Of a stretch of 64,000 bases of DNA, positions 16,595-24,856 are shown one piece after another. The notes under the pieces were generated by a model. It worked only from the letters and a program-made list of their open reading frames with translations, made no database searches and was not told the DNA's origin. The translations under genes were made by a program, and so were the position numbers. The stretch is from Chryseobacterium sp. R2A-55 (GTDB lineage: Bacteria; Bacteroidota; Bacteroidia; Flavobacteriales; Weeksellaceae): the NCBI RefSeq assembly GCF_021401085.1, contig NZ_JACBFP010000001.1:496001-560000 (forward strand). The letters are read 5' to 3'. Position 1 is the stretch's first letter. Every line of letters begins with the position of its first letter.

Positions 16595-16602
16595 CAAAGA
16601 TA
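16595..16602 (-). promoter_or_regulatory. Promoter -7 box of greA
   Basis: TATCTTTG on the minus strand (plus CAAAGATA), about 79 nt upstream of the greA start. No clear -33 element. Confidence 0.4.
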
Positions 16603-16616
16603 TAAATTATTTTAAA

Positions 16617-17066
16617 ATGAAAAGAAGAACGCTGTATTTTTTTTTGCCAATAATATTCATTTTCAGCATATTAATCATCAATTCCTGCAGCGAGCGCAAT
16701 GAGACGGTGAACTGTTTTCCAAACGCTCCTATCAACGTGGTTTTAAATCTGAATTATCCTGCATACTTTGACCTGCAAAATGTAGGAGGCTGGATCTATG
16801 TGAACGAGCAGCAATGTGGAACGCGCGGATTAATCGTAGTGCGAACCACAAATGGCTTTAAAATTTACGACCGGAATGCTCCACATATTTGTCCGGAACA
16901 GAACACCACACTGAATGTGCAGAACAGCATAAAAGTCATTTGCCCGAAAGATGGTGCAGAATGGATTCTGATCACCGGCGAACCCACCAAAATTGCGCAA
17001 ATACCGCCAAAAACCTACCGGTATAATTTTGATTCTAATTCCGGGATCTTATCTATATTCAATTAA
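16617..17066 (+). CDS. Rieske-like lipoprotein without intact cluster ligands
   Basis: 149 residues from the ATG at 16617 (the frame also extends upstream to 16560). A signal sequence ends in a lipobox with Cys24 (LIINSC). The body resembles a Rieske beta-sandwich (GGWIYVNEQ, RGLIVVRTTNGFKIYDRNAPHICPEQ, IKVICPKDGAEW). A Rieske cluster needs C-x-H and C-x-x-H. The first site here reads PHICPE and the second CPKDG, so at least the second His is missing and an iron-sulfur cluster is unlikely. It is probably an envelope protein that keeps the fold. Function unknown. dtd follows 11 bp later. Confidence 0.65.
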   Translation: MKRRTLYFFLPIIFIFSILIINSCSERNETVNCFPNAPINVVLNLNYPAYFDLQNVGGWIYVNEQQCGTRGLIVVRTTNGFKIYDRNAPHICPEQNTTLNVQNSIKVICPKDGAEWILITGEPTKIAQIPPKTYRYNFDSNSGILSIFN

Positions 17067-17077
17067 AATCTTATTTG

Positions 17078-17527
17078 GTGAAAACTGTAATTCAAAGAGT
17101 TTCTAAAGCTCATGTGAAAGTGGACTGCAAAATAGTTGGCGAAATCGACCACGGTTTTTTGCTCCTCATCGGAATTGATGAGGAAGATGATAAAGCAGAC
17201 GCCGATTGGCTGGTCCAAAAAATTTTGAACTTAAGAGTTTTTGGTGATGACGAAGGCAAACTCAACCGCTCCATTCAGGATATTTCCGGAGCAATCCTTT
17301 GCATCAGTCAGTTCACGTTGATCGCGGATTACAAAAAAGGAAACCGTCCATCTTTCATCAAAGCCGCAAAACCGGAAAAAGCAATTCCGCTTTTTGAATA
17401 TTTTAAAACTGAAATTTCTAAATCCGGACTCAAAACCGAAAGCGGCATTTTCGGTGCTGACATGAAAGTTTCTCTGGTGAATGACGGTCCCGTCACCATC
17501 ATCATGGATTCCAAGACAAAACTTTAA
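17078..17527 (+). CDS. dtd: D-aminoacyl-tRNA deacylase
   Basis: Removes D-amino acids and glycine mischarged on tRNAs. The GTG at 17078 gives VKTVIQRVSKAHV, the canonical start of the family (149 residues); the TTG one codon earlier is less likely. The catalytic SQFTLIAD motif lies around residue 77. The Gly-cisPro motif that rejects L-amino acids appears as NDGPVTI near the C-terminus. Length is normal. It follows the Rieske-like lipoprotein closely and may share its transcript. Confidence 0.95.
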   Translation: MKTVIQRVSKAHVKVDCKIVGEIDHGFLLLIGIDEEDDKADADWLVQKILNLRVFGDDEGKLNRSIQDISGAILCISQFTLIADYKKGNRPSFIKAAKPEKAIPLFEYFKTEISKSGLKTESGIFGADMKVSLVNDGPVTIIMDSKTKL

Positions 17528-17608
17528 ACAAATGGTTTCTCACCGGAAATTGTTTTTTTTTAATTTTATTCTTAATTTTATTTTTAATTTTGAAAAAAAA
17601 CAGCTCCT

Positions 17609-18112
17609 ATGAATAGAAATTTCCTTCTCATTTCTCTACTGCTTGCGGTTTCCTGTTCAGAGAGTGCCACCGGAATTTCCTCGGAAAACATTAAAAACAC
17701 CAAGATTAGAGATTCCATCAATGTGGCGAGAACCAGATACAACGACAGCATAAGCATCGCCAATCAAAAAAATATTTTCGGAGATCTAACCGGAAAAAAA
17801 ACCTTGAAGTTTACGGATGATTTCGTGACTTTTAATGGAAACGTCAATTTCATAAAAGTGGGACGGGACCAATACGATGTAGTGGGAAAAGCGGTTGCAG
17901 GAAAGAACAAGGTCTCTCTATCCGGAGTGATCAACAGGGTTTCAGAGAAACATTTGAATTTTGAAGGCAGGATCTCCCAAGTCATCAATGGAAAAAAATT
18001 TGTCCGGGCAAGAAGAACCACCTTTATGGATGAAGGAAAAGGAAATTTCTGGAGGCTGCAAAACAAGGTAAATGGGGAAGGATTTGTGGAGTATATTGAC
18101 ATTTATTTTTAA
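17609..18112 (+). CDS. Hypothetical lipoprotein
   Basis: 167 residues with a lipoprotein signal (LLLAVSC, Cys16). A charged helical stretch follows (NIKNTKIRDSINVARTRYNDSISIANQ, about 28-54), then a beta-rich domain ending FVEYIDIYF. The second half (LTGKKTLKFTDDFVTFNGNVNF to the end) reads like a small beta-barrel or sandwich. I do not recognise the family. Upstream is an AT-rich spacer, and the hydrolase starts 18 bp after its stop, so the two are probably one unit. Confidence 0.7.
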   Translation: MNRNFLLISLLLAVSCSESATGISSENIKNTKIRDSINVARTRYNDSISIANQKNIFGDLTGKKTLKFTDDFVTFNGNVNFIKVGRDQYDVVGKAVAGKNKVSLSGVINRVSEKHLNFEGRISQVINGKKFVRARRTTFMDEGKGNFWRLQNKVNGEGFVEYIDIYF

Positions 18113-18130
18113 CTTCCTAATTTTGAAAAC

Positions 18131-18913
18131 ATGCTGAACTATGTAATTTCCGGAAACGGACATGAAAAGCTCGTTTTACTCCATGGTTTTATGGAAAATA
18201 TTATGGTGTGGGAAGAGATGGAGCAAAGGCTTTCCAAGGATTTCACCATCATCAGGATTGATTTGCCGGGACACGGCCTGTCGAAAATTTATGGAGAAAT
18301 TCACACCATGGAACTGAACGCCGATGAAATCACAAAAGTTACCGACAAATTAAAACTAGAGAAATTCCATATACTGGGACATTCCATGGGAGGTTACACT
18401 GCCCTTGCTTTTGCCGATAAATTTCCTGAAACCTTAAAATCTCTGACCTTATTTTTCTCCACCTATTTTGCGGATGATGACGAAAAAAAAGAGCAGCGGC
18501 GAAAGAGTTTCAAAGTGATCAAAGATGCTTTTCCACATTATGTCAATGCTGCAATCCCAAATCTCTTTAACGAAAATGAAAAAGATATTTTGGAGGGGAA
18601 GATAGAATTGGCCAAAGAAATCGCACTTTCCACAAAACCAGAAGGTGTTTTGGCAGCTGTGAAAGGAATGATCGAGCGAACCGACAAATCCCATGTATTG
18701 AGCAATTTTGAAGGCAAAATCCTGGTGATTGCAGGAAAACATGACCATGCCGTGAAAACAGAAGTGACCATCAAAAATCTTCCGGATAAAACCAATATTA
18801 AATCCTACCTCTTAGATTGCGGCCATAATGGACAGCTGGAAAAACCTACAATTTGCGCAGAAATCATCAACACCGAGTTATTGCATAATCTGCCGAAGAA
18901 TTTGGTTTTCTGA
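18131..18913 (+). CDS. Alpha/beta-fold hydrolase
   Basis: 260 residues, cytoplasmic. The oxyanion region is VLLHGFMEN (16-24). The nucleophile elbow is GHSMGGY (Ser about residue 86). The acid sits in the GKHDHAV loop near 200, and the catalytic His in DCGHNGQLEKP near 237. The layout matches the small-molecule esterase, lactonase and MenH-like branch. The substrate cannot be read. It converges with the DHH phosphoesterase gene with only 7 bp between stops and no hairpin. Confidence 0.82.
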   Translation: MLNYVISGNGHEKLVLLHGFMENIMVWEEMEQRLSKDFTIIRIDLPGHGLSKIYGEIHTMELNADEITKVTDKLKLEKFHILGHSMGGYTALAFADKFPETLKSLTLFFSTYFADDDEKKEQRRKSFKVIKDAFPHYVNAAIPNLFNENEKDILEGKIELAKEIALSTKPEGVLAAVKGMIERTDKSHVLSNFEGKILVIAGKHDHAVKTEVTIKNLPDKTNIKSYLLDCGHNGQLEKPTICAEIINTELLHNLPKNLVF

Positions 18914-18920
18914 TGAACGC

Positions 18921-19928
18921 CTACAAATCTTCTGCCTCAATTTTTTCTTTAAAATCCTCGATGGTAGCTTCAATGGTTTTGAAGTATTTTCCCCCCGCAG
19001 CATTGATGTGCCCCCCTCCATTGAAGTATTTTCTGGAAAACTGGTTCACATCCACATCTGCTTTTGAGCGGAAAGAAATCTTGATAAAATCCTCGTACAA
19101 ATCCTCCATGAAAAATGCGGAAACCTGTGTTCCCATGATACTTAGACCATAATTCACGAAACCTTCAGTATCACCTTTTTGGAAACCGAATTCCTTTAAC
19201 TCTTCCCTTTTTAGCCATAAAATAGCGACTTTGCCCTCTTTCACCACCTCGATTCGGCTTAGAATCAAAGACAACAAATGAAGCCTGGAAACGGTGTTGG
19301 TATCCCATGTGTTAGAAGTAATCATCGCCGGATCTGCACCTTTTTCTATTAATTTAGCGATAATTCTGTGCGTGGTGGCAGAAGTGGAACGAAAGCGGAA
19401 ACCTCCGGTATCGGTCATAATTCCCGTGTAAAGACATTCTGCAATATCCTGATTGACGAGGTTTTCCTCACCCAATGCCTCGGCGAAGTGATAAATCATC
19501 TGCGAAGTTGCCGGAAGCGCCGTGTCTGAATAAACAAAATCAAAATCTTCCGGTTGTTGGTGATGGTCGATCAGTATTTTCTTTGCCTTTGCTTTCTCAA
19601 TCCACGGTCCAACCAAATTTCCACTGCGGTGAGACGCATTAAAATCAAGAATAAAAATAACATCAGCATAGTAAATTAATTCCCCCGCCTGTTTTCTCTT
19701 ATATTCTGCGATGGTGATTTTTTTGGCTTCCGGCATCCATTTTAGAAATTTCGGAAAATCATTGGGAACAACCACATCGGCTTCAAGCCCTTTTTGTTTT
19801 AAGAAATGTTTCAGACCCAAACTCGAACCAATCGCATCTCCATCAGGATTATAATGGGTGATAATCACAATTTTGTGAGAGGGGCTTAAAAGTTTTTTTA
19901 TTTCTGAAATTTCTGAAGAGTGGAACAT
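18921..19928 (-). CDS. DHH-family phosphoesterase (NrnA-like nanoRNase/pAp phosphatase)
   Basis: Degrades very short RNAs and adenosine 3',5'-bisphosphate, or cyclic-dinucleotide breakdown products in some relatives. I use the ATG at 19928 (MFHSSEISEIKKLL), 335 residues, because a -7 box lies just upstream. The open frame runs on to 20057 without family resemblance. Motifs: THYNPDGDAIGSSLG (DHH motif I), ILDFNAS (II), LIDHHQQP (the DHH itself), and MTDTGGFRF. The C-terminal DHHA1 domain ends in GGGHINAAGG. No membrane or sensory domain. Confidence 0.9.
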   Translation of the reverse strand: MFHSSEISEIKKLLSPSHKIVIITHYNPDGDAIGSSLGLKHFLKQKGLEADVVVPNDFPKFLKWMPEAKKITIAEYKRKQAGELIYYADVIFILDFNASHRSGNLVGPWIEKAKAKKILIDHHQQPEDFDFVYSDTALPATSQMIYHFAEALGEENLVNQDIAECLYTGIMTDTGGFRFRSTSATTHRIIAKLIEKGADPAMITSNTWDTNTVSRLHLLSLILSRIEVVKEGKVAILWLKREELKEFGFQKGDTEGFVNYGLSIMGTQVSAFFMEDLYEDFIKISFRSKADVDVNQFSRKYFNGGGHINAAGGKYFKTIEATIEDFKEKIEAEDL

Positions 19929-19946
19929 GCAAAATATTTTGAATGG

Positions 19947-19954
19947 CAAATATA
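19947..19954 (-). promoter_or_regulatory. Promoter -7 box of the DHH phosphoesterase
   Basis: TATATTTG on the minus strand. Transcription would begin about 10-15 nt before the ATG at 19928, inside the longer reading frame, which argues for the shorter start. Confidence 0.5.
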
Positions 19955-20169
19955 CTATTTGTTTTATACCAATAGGCTTTCTCTTAGGATAATCTTCTTC
20001 GCAAAAACTCATGATCGCATCAATCCGAATTGATTGAAATAATTCAAATTTTTGCATAATTTCAACCTAAATATACAGGAAAAAGTTATTTAACTTTTTC
20101 GAAGGAATAAGATGATGAACTTCTTTCAGCGTCTGTTGAAATTTTGTAATATAAATTTGCAATAGCGAA
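19955..20169. other. Spacer between DHH gene and rpmH, no further gene
   Basis: AT-rich. Apart from the broken small frame just downstream, I see no RNA gene, repeat or complete coding sequence here. Confidence 0.4.
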
Positions 20170-20311
20170 TTATTTTATCTTTTTTTCCTGAATACTTCCA
20201 GAGTCATTCTTAATGGCTGCATCAACTTCTTTCTTGATCAAACCGGCCAAAAGTACTTTCAAGAATCCCGCTTTTGGAAAAAGGCTTAAAATCTGATTTC
20301 TTTTTCATCAT
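20170..20311 (-). pseudogene. Small gene apparently broken by a one-base frameshift
   Basis: From the ATG at 20311 the frame reads MMKKKSDFKPF and then loses sense. Shifting one base at the five-A run 20278-20282 (T5 on the coding strand) restores a coherent peptide: PKAGFLKVLLAGLIKK, then EVDAAIKNDSGSIQEKKIK and a stop at 20170. The joined product would be about 46 residues, basic at the N-terminus and amphipathic. The in-frame region also extends upstream of the ATG to 20356 (LEFCGGSELSRFKK). A real frameshift, a homopolymer sequencing error or a chance frame are all possible. I do not recognise a family. Confidence 0.35.
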
Positions 20312-20360
20312 CTTTTTAAACCGACTCAATTCACTTCCACCACAAAATTCCAAAATTTAA

Positions 20361-20391
20361 TTTGCAGAAAATAAAAACTTTACTATCTTTG
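20361..20391 (+). promoter_or_regulatory. Promoter of rpmH
   Basis: TTTG at 20361-20364, 19 nt, TATCTTTG at 20384-20391. This is an exact Bacteroidota consensus, about 43 nt before the rpmH ATG. Confidence 0.85.
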
Positions 20392-20434
20392 CAATCTGAA
20401 AAATAAGAAATAGTTTTTACTAAAAATATTAGCA

Positions 20435-20593
20435 ATGAGCAAGAGAACATTCCAACCATCAGAACGAAAAAGAAGAAACAAGCACGGTTTCCGTGAAAGA
20501 ATGTCCACGCCGAACGGAAGGAGAGTTTTGGCTGCAAGAAGAGCAAAAGGCAGAAAGAGTTTAACTGTAAGTGCAGCACGCGCTAAGAGATAA
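20435..20593 (+). CDS. rpmH: Ribosomal protein bL34
   Basis: 52 codons ([21 protein letters not shown]..., ending RAKR), the full small and very basic L34 of the large subunit. Family markers [18 protein letters not shown] and [13 protein letters not shown] are all visible. It has its own consensus promoter. In many bacteria rpmH is next to rnpA; here no rnpA follows in the next 170 bp, and an ABC ATPase comes instead. Confidence 0.97.
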   Translation: MSKRTFQPSERKRRNKHGFRERMSTPNGRRVLAARRAKGRKSLTVSAARAKR

Positions 20594-20766
20594 TCTCCGG
20601 AATTATCATACAAAAACATGCTTGGAAAGTACATTTCCAAGCATTTTTTGTTGTTAAAATTTGCTAAAGTTTAGCTAAAAATGAAAGTTTTTGCTACTTT
20701 TGAATGAAGTTTACTTATTACTTATCAACCATTAATCCCAAGAATTAGGGAATCATTCATAAAGAT

Positions 20767-21477
20767 ATGCCACATTCCTCACAGGACGGTTTGAACGTCA
20801 TTCACCTTAAAAACGCGAAAATCGCCCAGAAAAATTTCACGGTTCTCAACGAAGTTAATCTCAACATCAAACGGGGAAGGTTTTGCTACCTGATCGGAAA
20901 AACCGGTTCCGGAAAAAGCTCCCTATTGAAAACACTTTACGGACACATTCCGCTCAGTGCGGGTCAAGGAAATGTGGCAGGATTTGATCTGGAAAAACTG
21001 AGACCCTCAGATATTCCCAATCTAAGAAGGAAACTGGGAATCGTTTTCCAGGATTTTCAACTTCTGACTGACCGCACCGTTGAAAAAAACCTGAAATTCG
21101 TCCTGGCTGCAACAGGTTGGACTGACAAAGGAAAAATGGAAGAACGCATCAACGAGGTTCTAGGAAGTGTAGGAATGAAATCCAAAAAGCATAAAATGCC
21201 TCACGAACTTTCGGGCGGCGAACAACAAAGGGTTGCCATTGCACGGGCTCTTCTCAATCATCCAGAATTAATTTTGGCGGATGAACCCACAGGAAACCTA
21301 GATCCTGAAACCTCCAATGAGATCATGACCTTGCTGAAACAAGTTGCTTTTGAAAATAACTCAGCGGTAGTGATGGCTACACACGATTACCACATGATTC
21401 AGAATTTCCCGGGCGAAGCCATTCGCTGTGAGGATGGAAAAGTTTCCGTCTTGGATACCGCTGAACTCTTTGAATAA
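20767..21477 (+). CDS. ftsE: FtsE-type ABC transporter ATP-binding protein
   Basis: 236-residue nucleotide-binding subunit. Walker A GKTGSGKS is at 44-51, the signature LSGGEQQR at 148-155, Walker B LILADEP at 168-174, and the switch His in MATHDYHM near 201. The Q-loop reads GIVFQDFQLL. The sequence is closest to FtsE, which with the membrane protein FtsX signals to peptidoglycan hydrolases at division. No ftsX lies beside it. An alternative is another LolD/MacB-type ATPase, so the symbol is a best fit. Confidence 0.8.
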   Translation: MPHSSQDGLNVIHLKNAKIAQKNFTVLNEVNLNIKRGRFCYLIGKTGSGKSSLLKTLYGHIPLSAGQGNVAGFDLEKLRPSDIPNLRRKLGIVFQDFQLLTDRTVEKNLKFVLAATGWTDKGKMEERINEVLGSVGMKSKKHKMPHELSGGEQQRVAIARALLNHPELILADEPTGNLDPETSNEIMTLLKQVAFENNSAVVMATHDYHMIQNFPGEAIRCEDGKVSVLDTAELFE

Positions 21478-21580
21478 TTACTCGGTTTACTGGACGTACC
21501 GACTGGTCATCACACCCAAACTGAAGCTTTTAGTCAACCGTATTTTTTGATTCGTCTTCACGAAAACCCGCTATTTGAAA

Positions 21581-21657
21581 AAGATCCAACAAAATCATCA
21601 CTTCTTTTTTTGTTGACCTAAGTTTACAAAATTTGGAAATTGATTGTGTTGGATCTT
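21581..21657. repeat. Large imperfect inverted repeat between ftsE and accA
   Basis: The 17-nt arms 21581-21597 and 21641-21657 are complementary at 16 of 17 positions (AAGATCCAACA pairs with TGTTGGATCTT), with a 43-nt centre. ATTTTTAATC follows on the plus strand. It may be an unusually large terminator for the converging genes or the remnant of a small mobile element. Confidence 0.6.
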
Positions 21658-21706
21658 ATTTTTAATCATGATCCGGAAATTATCGGGTAATTCCCCCGAG
21701 TAAATT

Positions 21707-22663
21707 TTATCCTTTGAATTGACCCATGGCGATAAACTTATCCTGTCTCTGTGTTTCCAGTTCTTTTCCTGTGAATTTAGAGAACGCCTTGATGTTTTGA
21801 AGGATAGAAGTTTTCAGGTGATCATAAGCAACTTGTGGTTCATAATGCGCTCCGCCAAGTGGTTCCTCGATGATTCCATCGATGAATTTTTCCTTTAATG
21901 CATCTTGTGGAGTTAATTTCAATGCGTTTGCCGCATCTTCCTTATGATCCCAGTTTCTCCAAAGGATTGATGAACAACTTTCCGGTGCGATTACAGTGTA
22001 CCAAGTGTTTTCAAGCATATAAACTTTGTTTCCCACGCCGATTCCCAATGCACCTCCACTCGCACCTTCACCAATGATATACACAAAAATAGGAGTTTTA
22101 AGCATCGTCATTTCAAAGATATTTCTTGCGATGGCTTCACCTTGACCTCTCTCTTCTGCTTCCAATCCAGGATATGCTCCCGGAGTATCGATCAATGAGA
22201 TGACCGGAATACCGAATTTCTCAGCAAGCTTCATCAAACGAAGTGCTTTTCTATATCCTTCGGGATTGCTCATCCCAAATCTTCGGAGTTGTCTTTCCTT
22301 GGTTGTTCTCCCTTTTTGAGTCCCGATAATCATCACGGATTTGCCGTCAATCTTTGCCAAACCTCCGACCATTGCCGGATCATCAGCAAAATTTCGGTCG
22401 CCATGGAGTTCCAGGAAACTGTCTTTATCTGTAATTCCTTTGATGAAATCCAATGCATATGGACGGTCTGGATGACGCGAGAGCTGCACCCTTTGCCAAG
22501 GCGAAAGATTTCCGTAGATTTCTTTCTTTTTCTCAATGATTTTATCCTCAATTTGCGAACAGGCGAGCTTCACATCTACCCCACTTTCTTCACCTACCAG
22601 CGAACAGGTTTGGTATTGATCCATCAGCTCTTTTATCGGAAGTTCAAAACTTAAATATTCCAT
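21707..22663 (-). CDS. accA: Acetyl-CoA carboxylase carboxyltransferase subunit alpha
   Basis: Forms with AccD the enzyme that moves CO2 from biotin to acetyl-CoA, giving malonyl-CoA for fatty acid synthesis. 318 residues, normal length. Family marks: [32 protein letters not shown], and [20 protein letters not shown] with a downstream [14 protein letters not shown] oxyanion glycine run. It lies 47 bp after gltX. A -7 box before it suggests it can also be transcribed alone. accB and accC are about 10 kb away; accD is not in the window. Confidence 0.97.
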   Translation of the reverse strand: MEYLSFELPIKELMDQYQTCSLVGEESGVDVKLACSQIEDKIIEKKKEIYGNLSPWQRVQLSRHPDRPYALDFIKGITDKDSFLELHGDRNFADDPAMVGGLAKIDGKSVMIIGTQKGRTTKERQLRRFGMSNPEGYRKALRLMKLAEKFGIPVISLIDTPGAYPGLEAEERGQGEAIARNIFEMTMLKTPIFVYIIGEGASGGALGIGVGNKVYMLENTWYTVIAPESCSSILWRNWDHKEDAANALKLTPQDALKEKFIDGIIEEPLGGAHYEPQVAYDHLKTSILQNIKAFSKFTGKELETQRQDKFIAMGQFKG

Positions 22664-22685
22664 ATTTTGGTTTAAAATAATCTGT

Positions 22686-22693
22686 CAAATTTA
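22686..22693 (-). promoter_or_regulatory. Promoter -7 box of accA
   Basis: TAAATTTG on the minus strand, 22 nt before the accA start, inside the gltX-accA gap. Confidence 0.4.
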
Positions 22694-22710
22694 GTGAAAA
22701 TAATAGAAAA

Positions 22711-24222
22711 TCAATTGATGTTATTTACCGCATTATTTATTCTCGCGATGCTTTCCTCTTTTCCAAGAATTTCTAGAATATCGGGAACATCGGGACCCTT
22801 CAGTTCTCCGACTAGACTTAATCTCAAAGGCATCATCACCTTTCCCATACCGAGCGATTTGGATTCGGCGAAATCTTGGATGTGCTGTTTCAAGACCTCA
22901 TGTCCCAGATCCCAAGATGGCATTTGGATGGCCAGTTCTTTCAATATTTCGGCAATTTCCGCATTCCACGCTTTCTTCACTGCCTTTTCATCGTAGGAAG
23001 TTGGTTGCTCGAAGAAGAATTTCCCATCGTTATAAATGTCTTTTACGAAAGTTGCCCGTTCTTTCATTAATGAAATGATTTTCAACAACTTAGCATCATC
23101 TGAATTTCCAAGGTTAATTCCTTTCACATTTTTTAATAATGTTAAAACCTCCTCGTTGGATTTCAATTTCAGGTATTCATGGTTAAACCACTCTGCTTTT
23201 TCTTTGCTGAATCTTGCACCGGCTTTGTGGACCTTGTGCAAATCAAATTCTTTCGCCATTTCCTCCAATGTCAGAATTTCGCGGTCATCTGCGGGGCTCC
23301 AACCCAGAAGTGCAACCATGTTGATGAATGCATCAGGAAGATATCCTTCTTCACGATAACCTTTTGAAATATGACCCGTTTCCGGATCTTTAAAATTTAA
23401 TGGGAAAACCGGGAATCCGAATTTGTCACCATCTCTTTTTGAAAGTTTTCCTTTCCCTTCCGGTTTTAGAATTAAGGACAAATGGGCAAATTGCGGTCTT
23501 TCCCAACCCATCGCTTCATACAGCAAATAATGGAGACCAAGCGAAGGCAGCCATTCCTCGCCGCGGATCACGTGCGAGATTTCCATTTCATGGTCATCGA
23601 TGATATTGGCGAAATGGTAAGTCGGCATCCCGTCGTTTTTCACCAGAACTTTATCGTCTAAAGTGTTCGTATTTACGGAGAATTTTCCGCGGATAATGTC
23701 TTCCAGGTTCAAAATCCGGTCAATGGGCATTTTGAAGCGCACCACATAGGGAACTTTGTCATCAATCAACTTTTGAACTTCTTTTTCAGATAAAGTCAAA
23801 GAGTTTTTCAGCCGGTTTCTTGTGATATAATTATAGGCGAAAACGTCACCGTTTTGTTCAAACTCTTTTCGGATTTCATCCAACTCTTCAGGAGTATCGA
23901 ACGCAAGATAAGCAAAATCGGTTTTCAGGATTTCCGCCAAATATTGATCATAGATGGCTCTTCTTTCAGATTGCCGGTAAGGACCGTATTTTCCGCCATG
24001 TTTCGGACTTTCATCAGGGATGATTCCGCACCATTCCAATGCTTCCATGATGTAATCTTCTGCACCTTCCACATATCTCGCCGTGTCGGTATCCTCAATC
24101 CTTAGTATGAAATCTCCGCCCTGATTCTTGGCGAAAAGGTAATCATACAAGGCTGTTCTTACTCCCCCCAAATGCAGTGGTCCGGTTGGACTCGGTGCAA
24201 AACGCACTCTTACTTTGCTCAT
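22711..24222 (-). CDS. gltX: Glutamyl-tRNA synthetase
   Basis: Class I synthetase charging tRNA-Glu. 503 residues, full length. The HIGH-equivalent HLGG is at 17-20 in SPTGPLHLGG, and KLSKR is at 259-263. The Rossmann-fold PYRQSERRAIYD and RGEEWLPSLGLH stretches match the family, and an all-helical anticodon-binding C-terminus follows. Whether it also charges tRNA-Gln depends on absence of GlnRS or presence of GatCAB, which this window does not show. accA follows on the same strand. Confidence 0.97.
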   Translation of the reverse strand: MSKVRVRFAPSPTGPLHLGGVRTALYDYLFAKNQGGDFILRIEDTDTARYVEGAEDYIMEALEWCGIIPDESPKHGGKYGPYRQSERRAIYDQYLAEILKTDFAYLAFDTPEELDEIRKEFEQNGDVFAYNYITRNRLKNSLTLSEKEVQKLIDDKVPYVVRFKMPIDRILNLEDIIRGKFSVNTNTLDDKVLVKNDGMPTYHFANIIDDHEMEISHVIRGEEWLPSLGLHYLLYEAMGWERPQFAHLSLILKPEGKGKLSKRDGDKFGFPVFPLNFKDPETGHISKGYREEGYLPDAFINMVALLGWSPADDREILTLEEMAKEFDLHKVHKAGARFSKEKAEWFNHEYLKLKSNEEVLTLLKNVKGINLGNSDDAKLLKIISLMKERATFVKDIYNDGKFFFEQPTSYDEKAVKKAWNAEIAEILKELAIQMPSWDLGHEVLKQHIQDFAESKSLGMGKVMMPLRLSLVGELKGPDVPDILEILGKEESIARINNAVNNIN

Positions 24223-24244
24223 TTTTTCCGTAAATATTAAGCTG

Positions 24245-24252
24245 CAAATTTA
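24245..24252 (-). promoter_or_regulatory. Promoter -7 box of gltX
   Basis: TAAATTTG followed by CA on the minus strand, 22 nt before the gltX ATG. This is the extended form TAnnTTTGCA seen at several promoters here. Confidence 0.45.
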
Positions 24253-24392
24253 GGGAAAAACTTTGCTTTTCTGGTGCAAATGGGTGTAGTTTCTTCGCTG
24301 GTGCACCATCGTCTTTTCTTTAATTATCATTGTTTAAGATCGCAGAAAACAAATAAATTTATTTTCGAAACTGCATATATTAAAATTATCAT

Positions 24393-24400
24393 TAGTTTTG
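24393..24400 (+). promoter_or_regulatory. Promoter -7 box of the cupin gene
   Basis: TAGTTTTG followed by CA, 18 nt before the ATG at 24419. No -33 TTTG at consensus distance. Confidence 0.4.
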
Positions 24401-24418
24401 CACAAAATAATCATTTTT

Positions 24419-24760
24419 ATGTTAGAAGTTGGCGAAAGACCATGGGGAAAGTACTTTGTTTTGGCGGATGAACCGCATTACAAGCTAAAGAGGATTGAGG
24501 TAAATCCCGGTCAACGACTTTCTTACCAATATCACCACCAAAGGCAGGAGCAGTGGACCATCATTGAAGGAAACGCCACCGTTGTTTTGGATGATGAGGA
24601 AATTGCATTGACCTATGGCGAAAGCATTTTCATTCCACAGGGAGCGAAACACCGGATTATGAATCTCACAGAAAAACCGGTAGTGTTCATCGAGGTTCAG
24701 ACCGGAACTTATTTTGGCGAGGATGACATTGTGCGGTTGGAGGATGATTATTCGAGATAG
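24419..24760 (+). CDS. Cupin protein, type II phosphomannose isomerase-like
   Basis: 113 residues from the ATG at 24419 (a TTG at 24398 is less likely). This is a single cupin domain: ERPWGKYFVL, then PGQRLSYQYHHQRQEQW with three metal-ligand His/Gln/Glu positions, GNATVVLDDE, FIPQGAKHRI, and a VIEVQTGTYFGEDDIVRLEDDYSR-type end. That end is diagnostic for the isomerase domain of bifunctional mannose-6-P isomerase/GDP-mannose pyrophosphorylases. Standing alone it could isomerise mannose-6-P and fructose-6-P for surface sugars. It converges on the glycosyltransferase cluster, consistent with that role. Confidence 0.85.
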   Translation: MLEVGERPWGKYFVLADEPHYKLKRIEVNPGQRLSYQYHHQRQEQWTIIEGNATVVLDDEEIALTYGESIFIPQGAKHRIMNLTEKPVVFIEVQTGTYFGEDDIVRLEDDYSR

Positions 24761-24856
24761 AATATGATTCTTTCGGTGCAAAAACGCGCATGCCATCTGC
24801 ATTTTAGGATCTCTTTTGGAATCTTCAATTTATTTGAACAGCATTGCGTGCCAAGT

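Noticed and set aside
21462-21551. Short frame overlapping the ftsE end (reads NNYSVYWTYRLVITPKLKLL)
   Set aside because: Fewer than 30 codons, no start other than TTG and no family match; possible decayed tail only.
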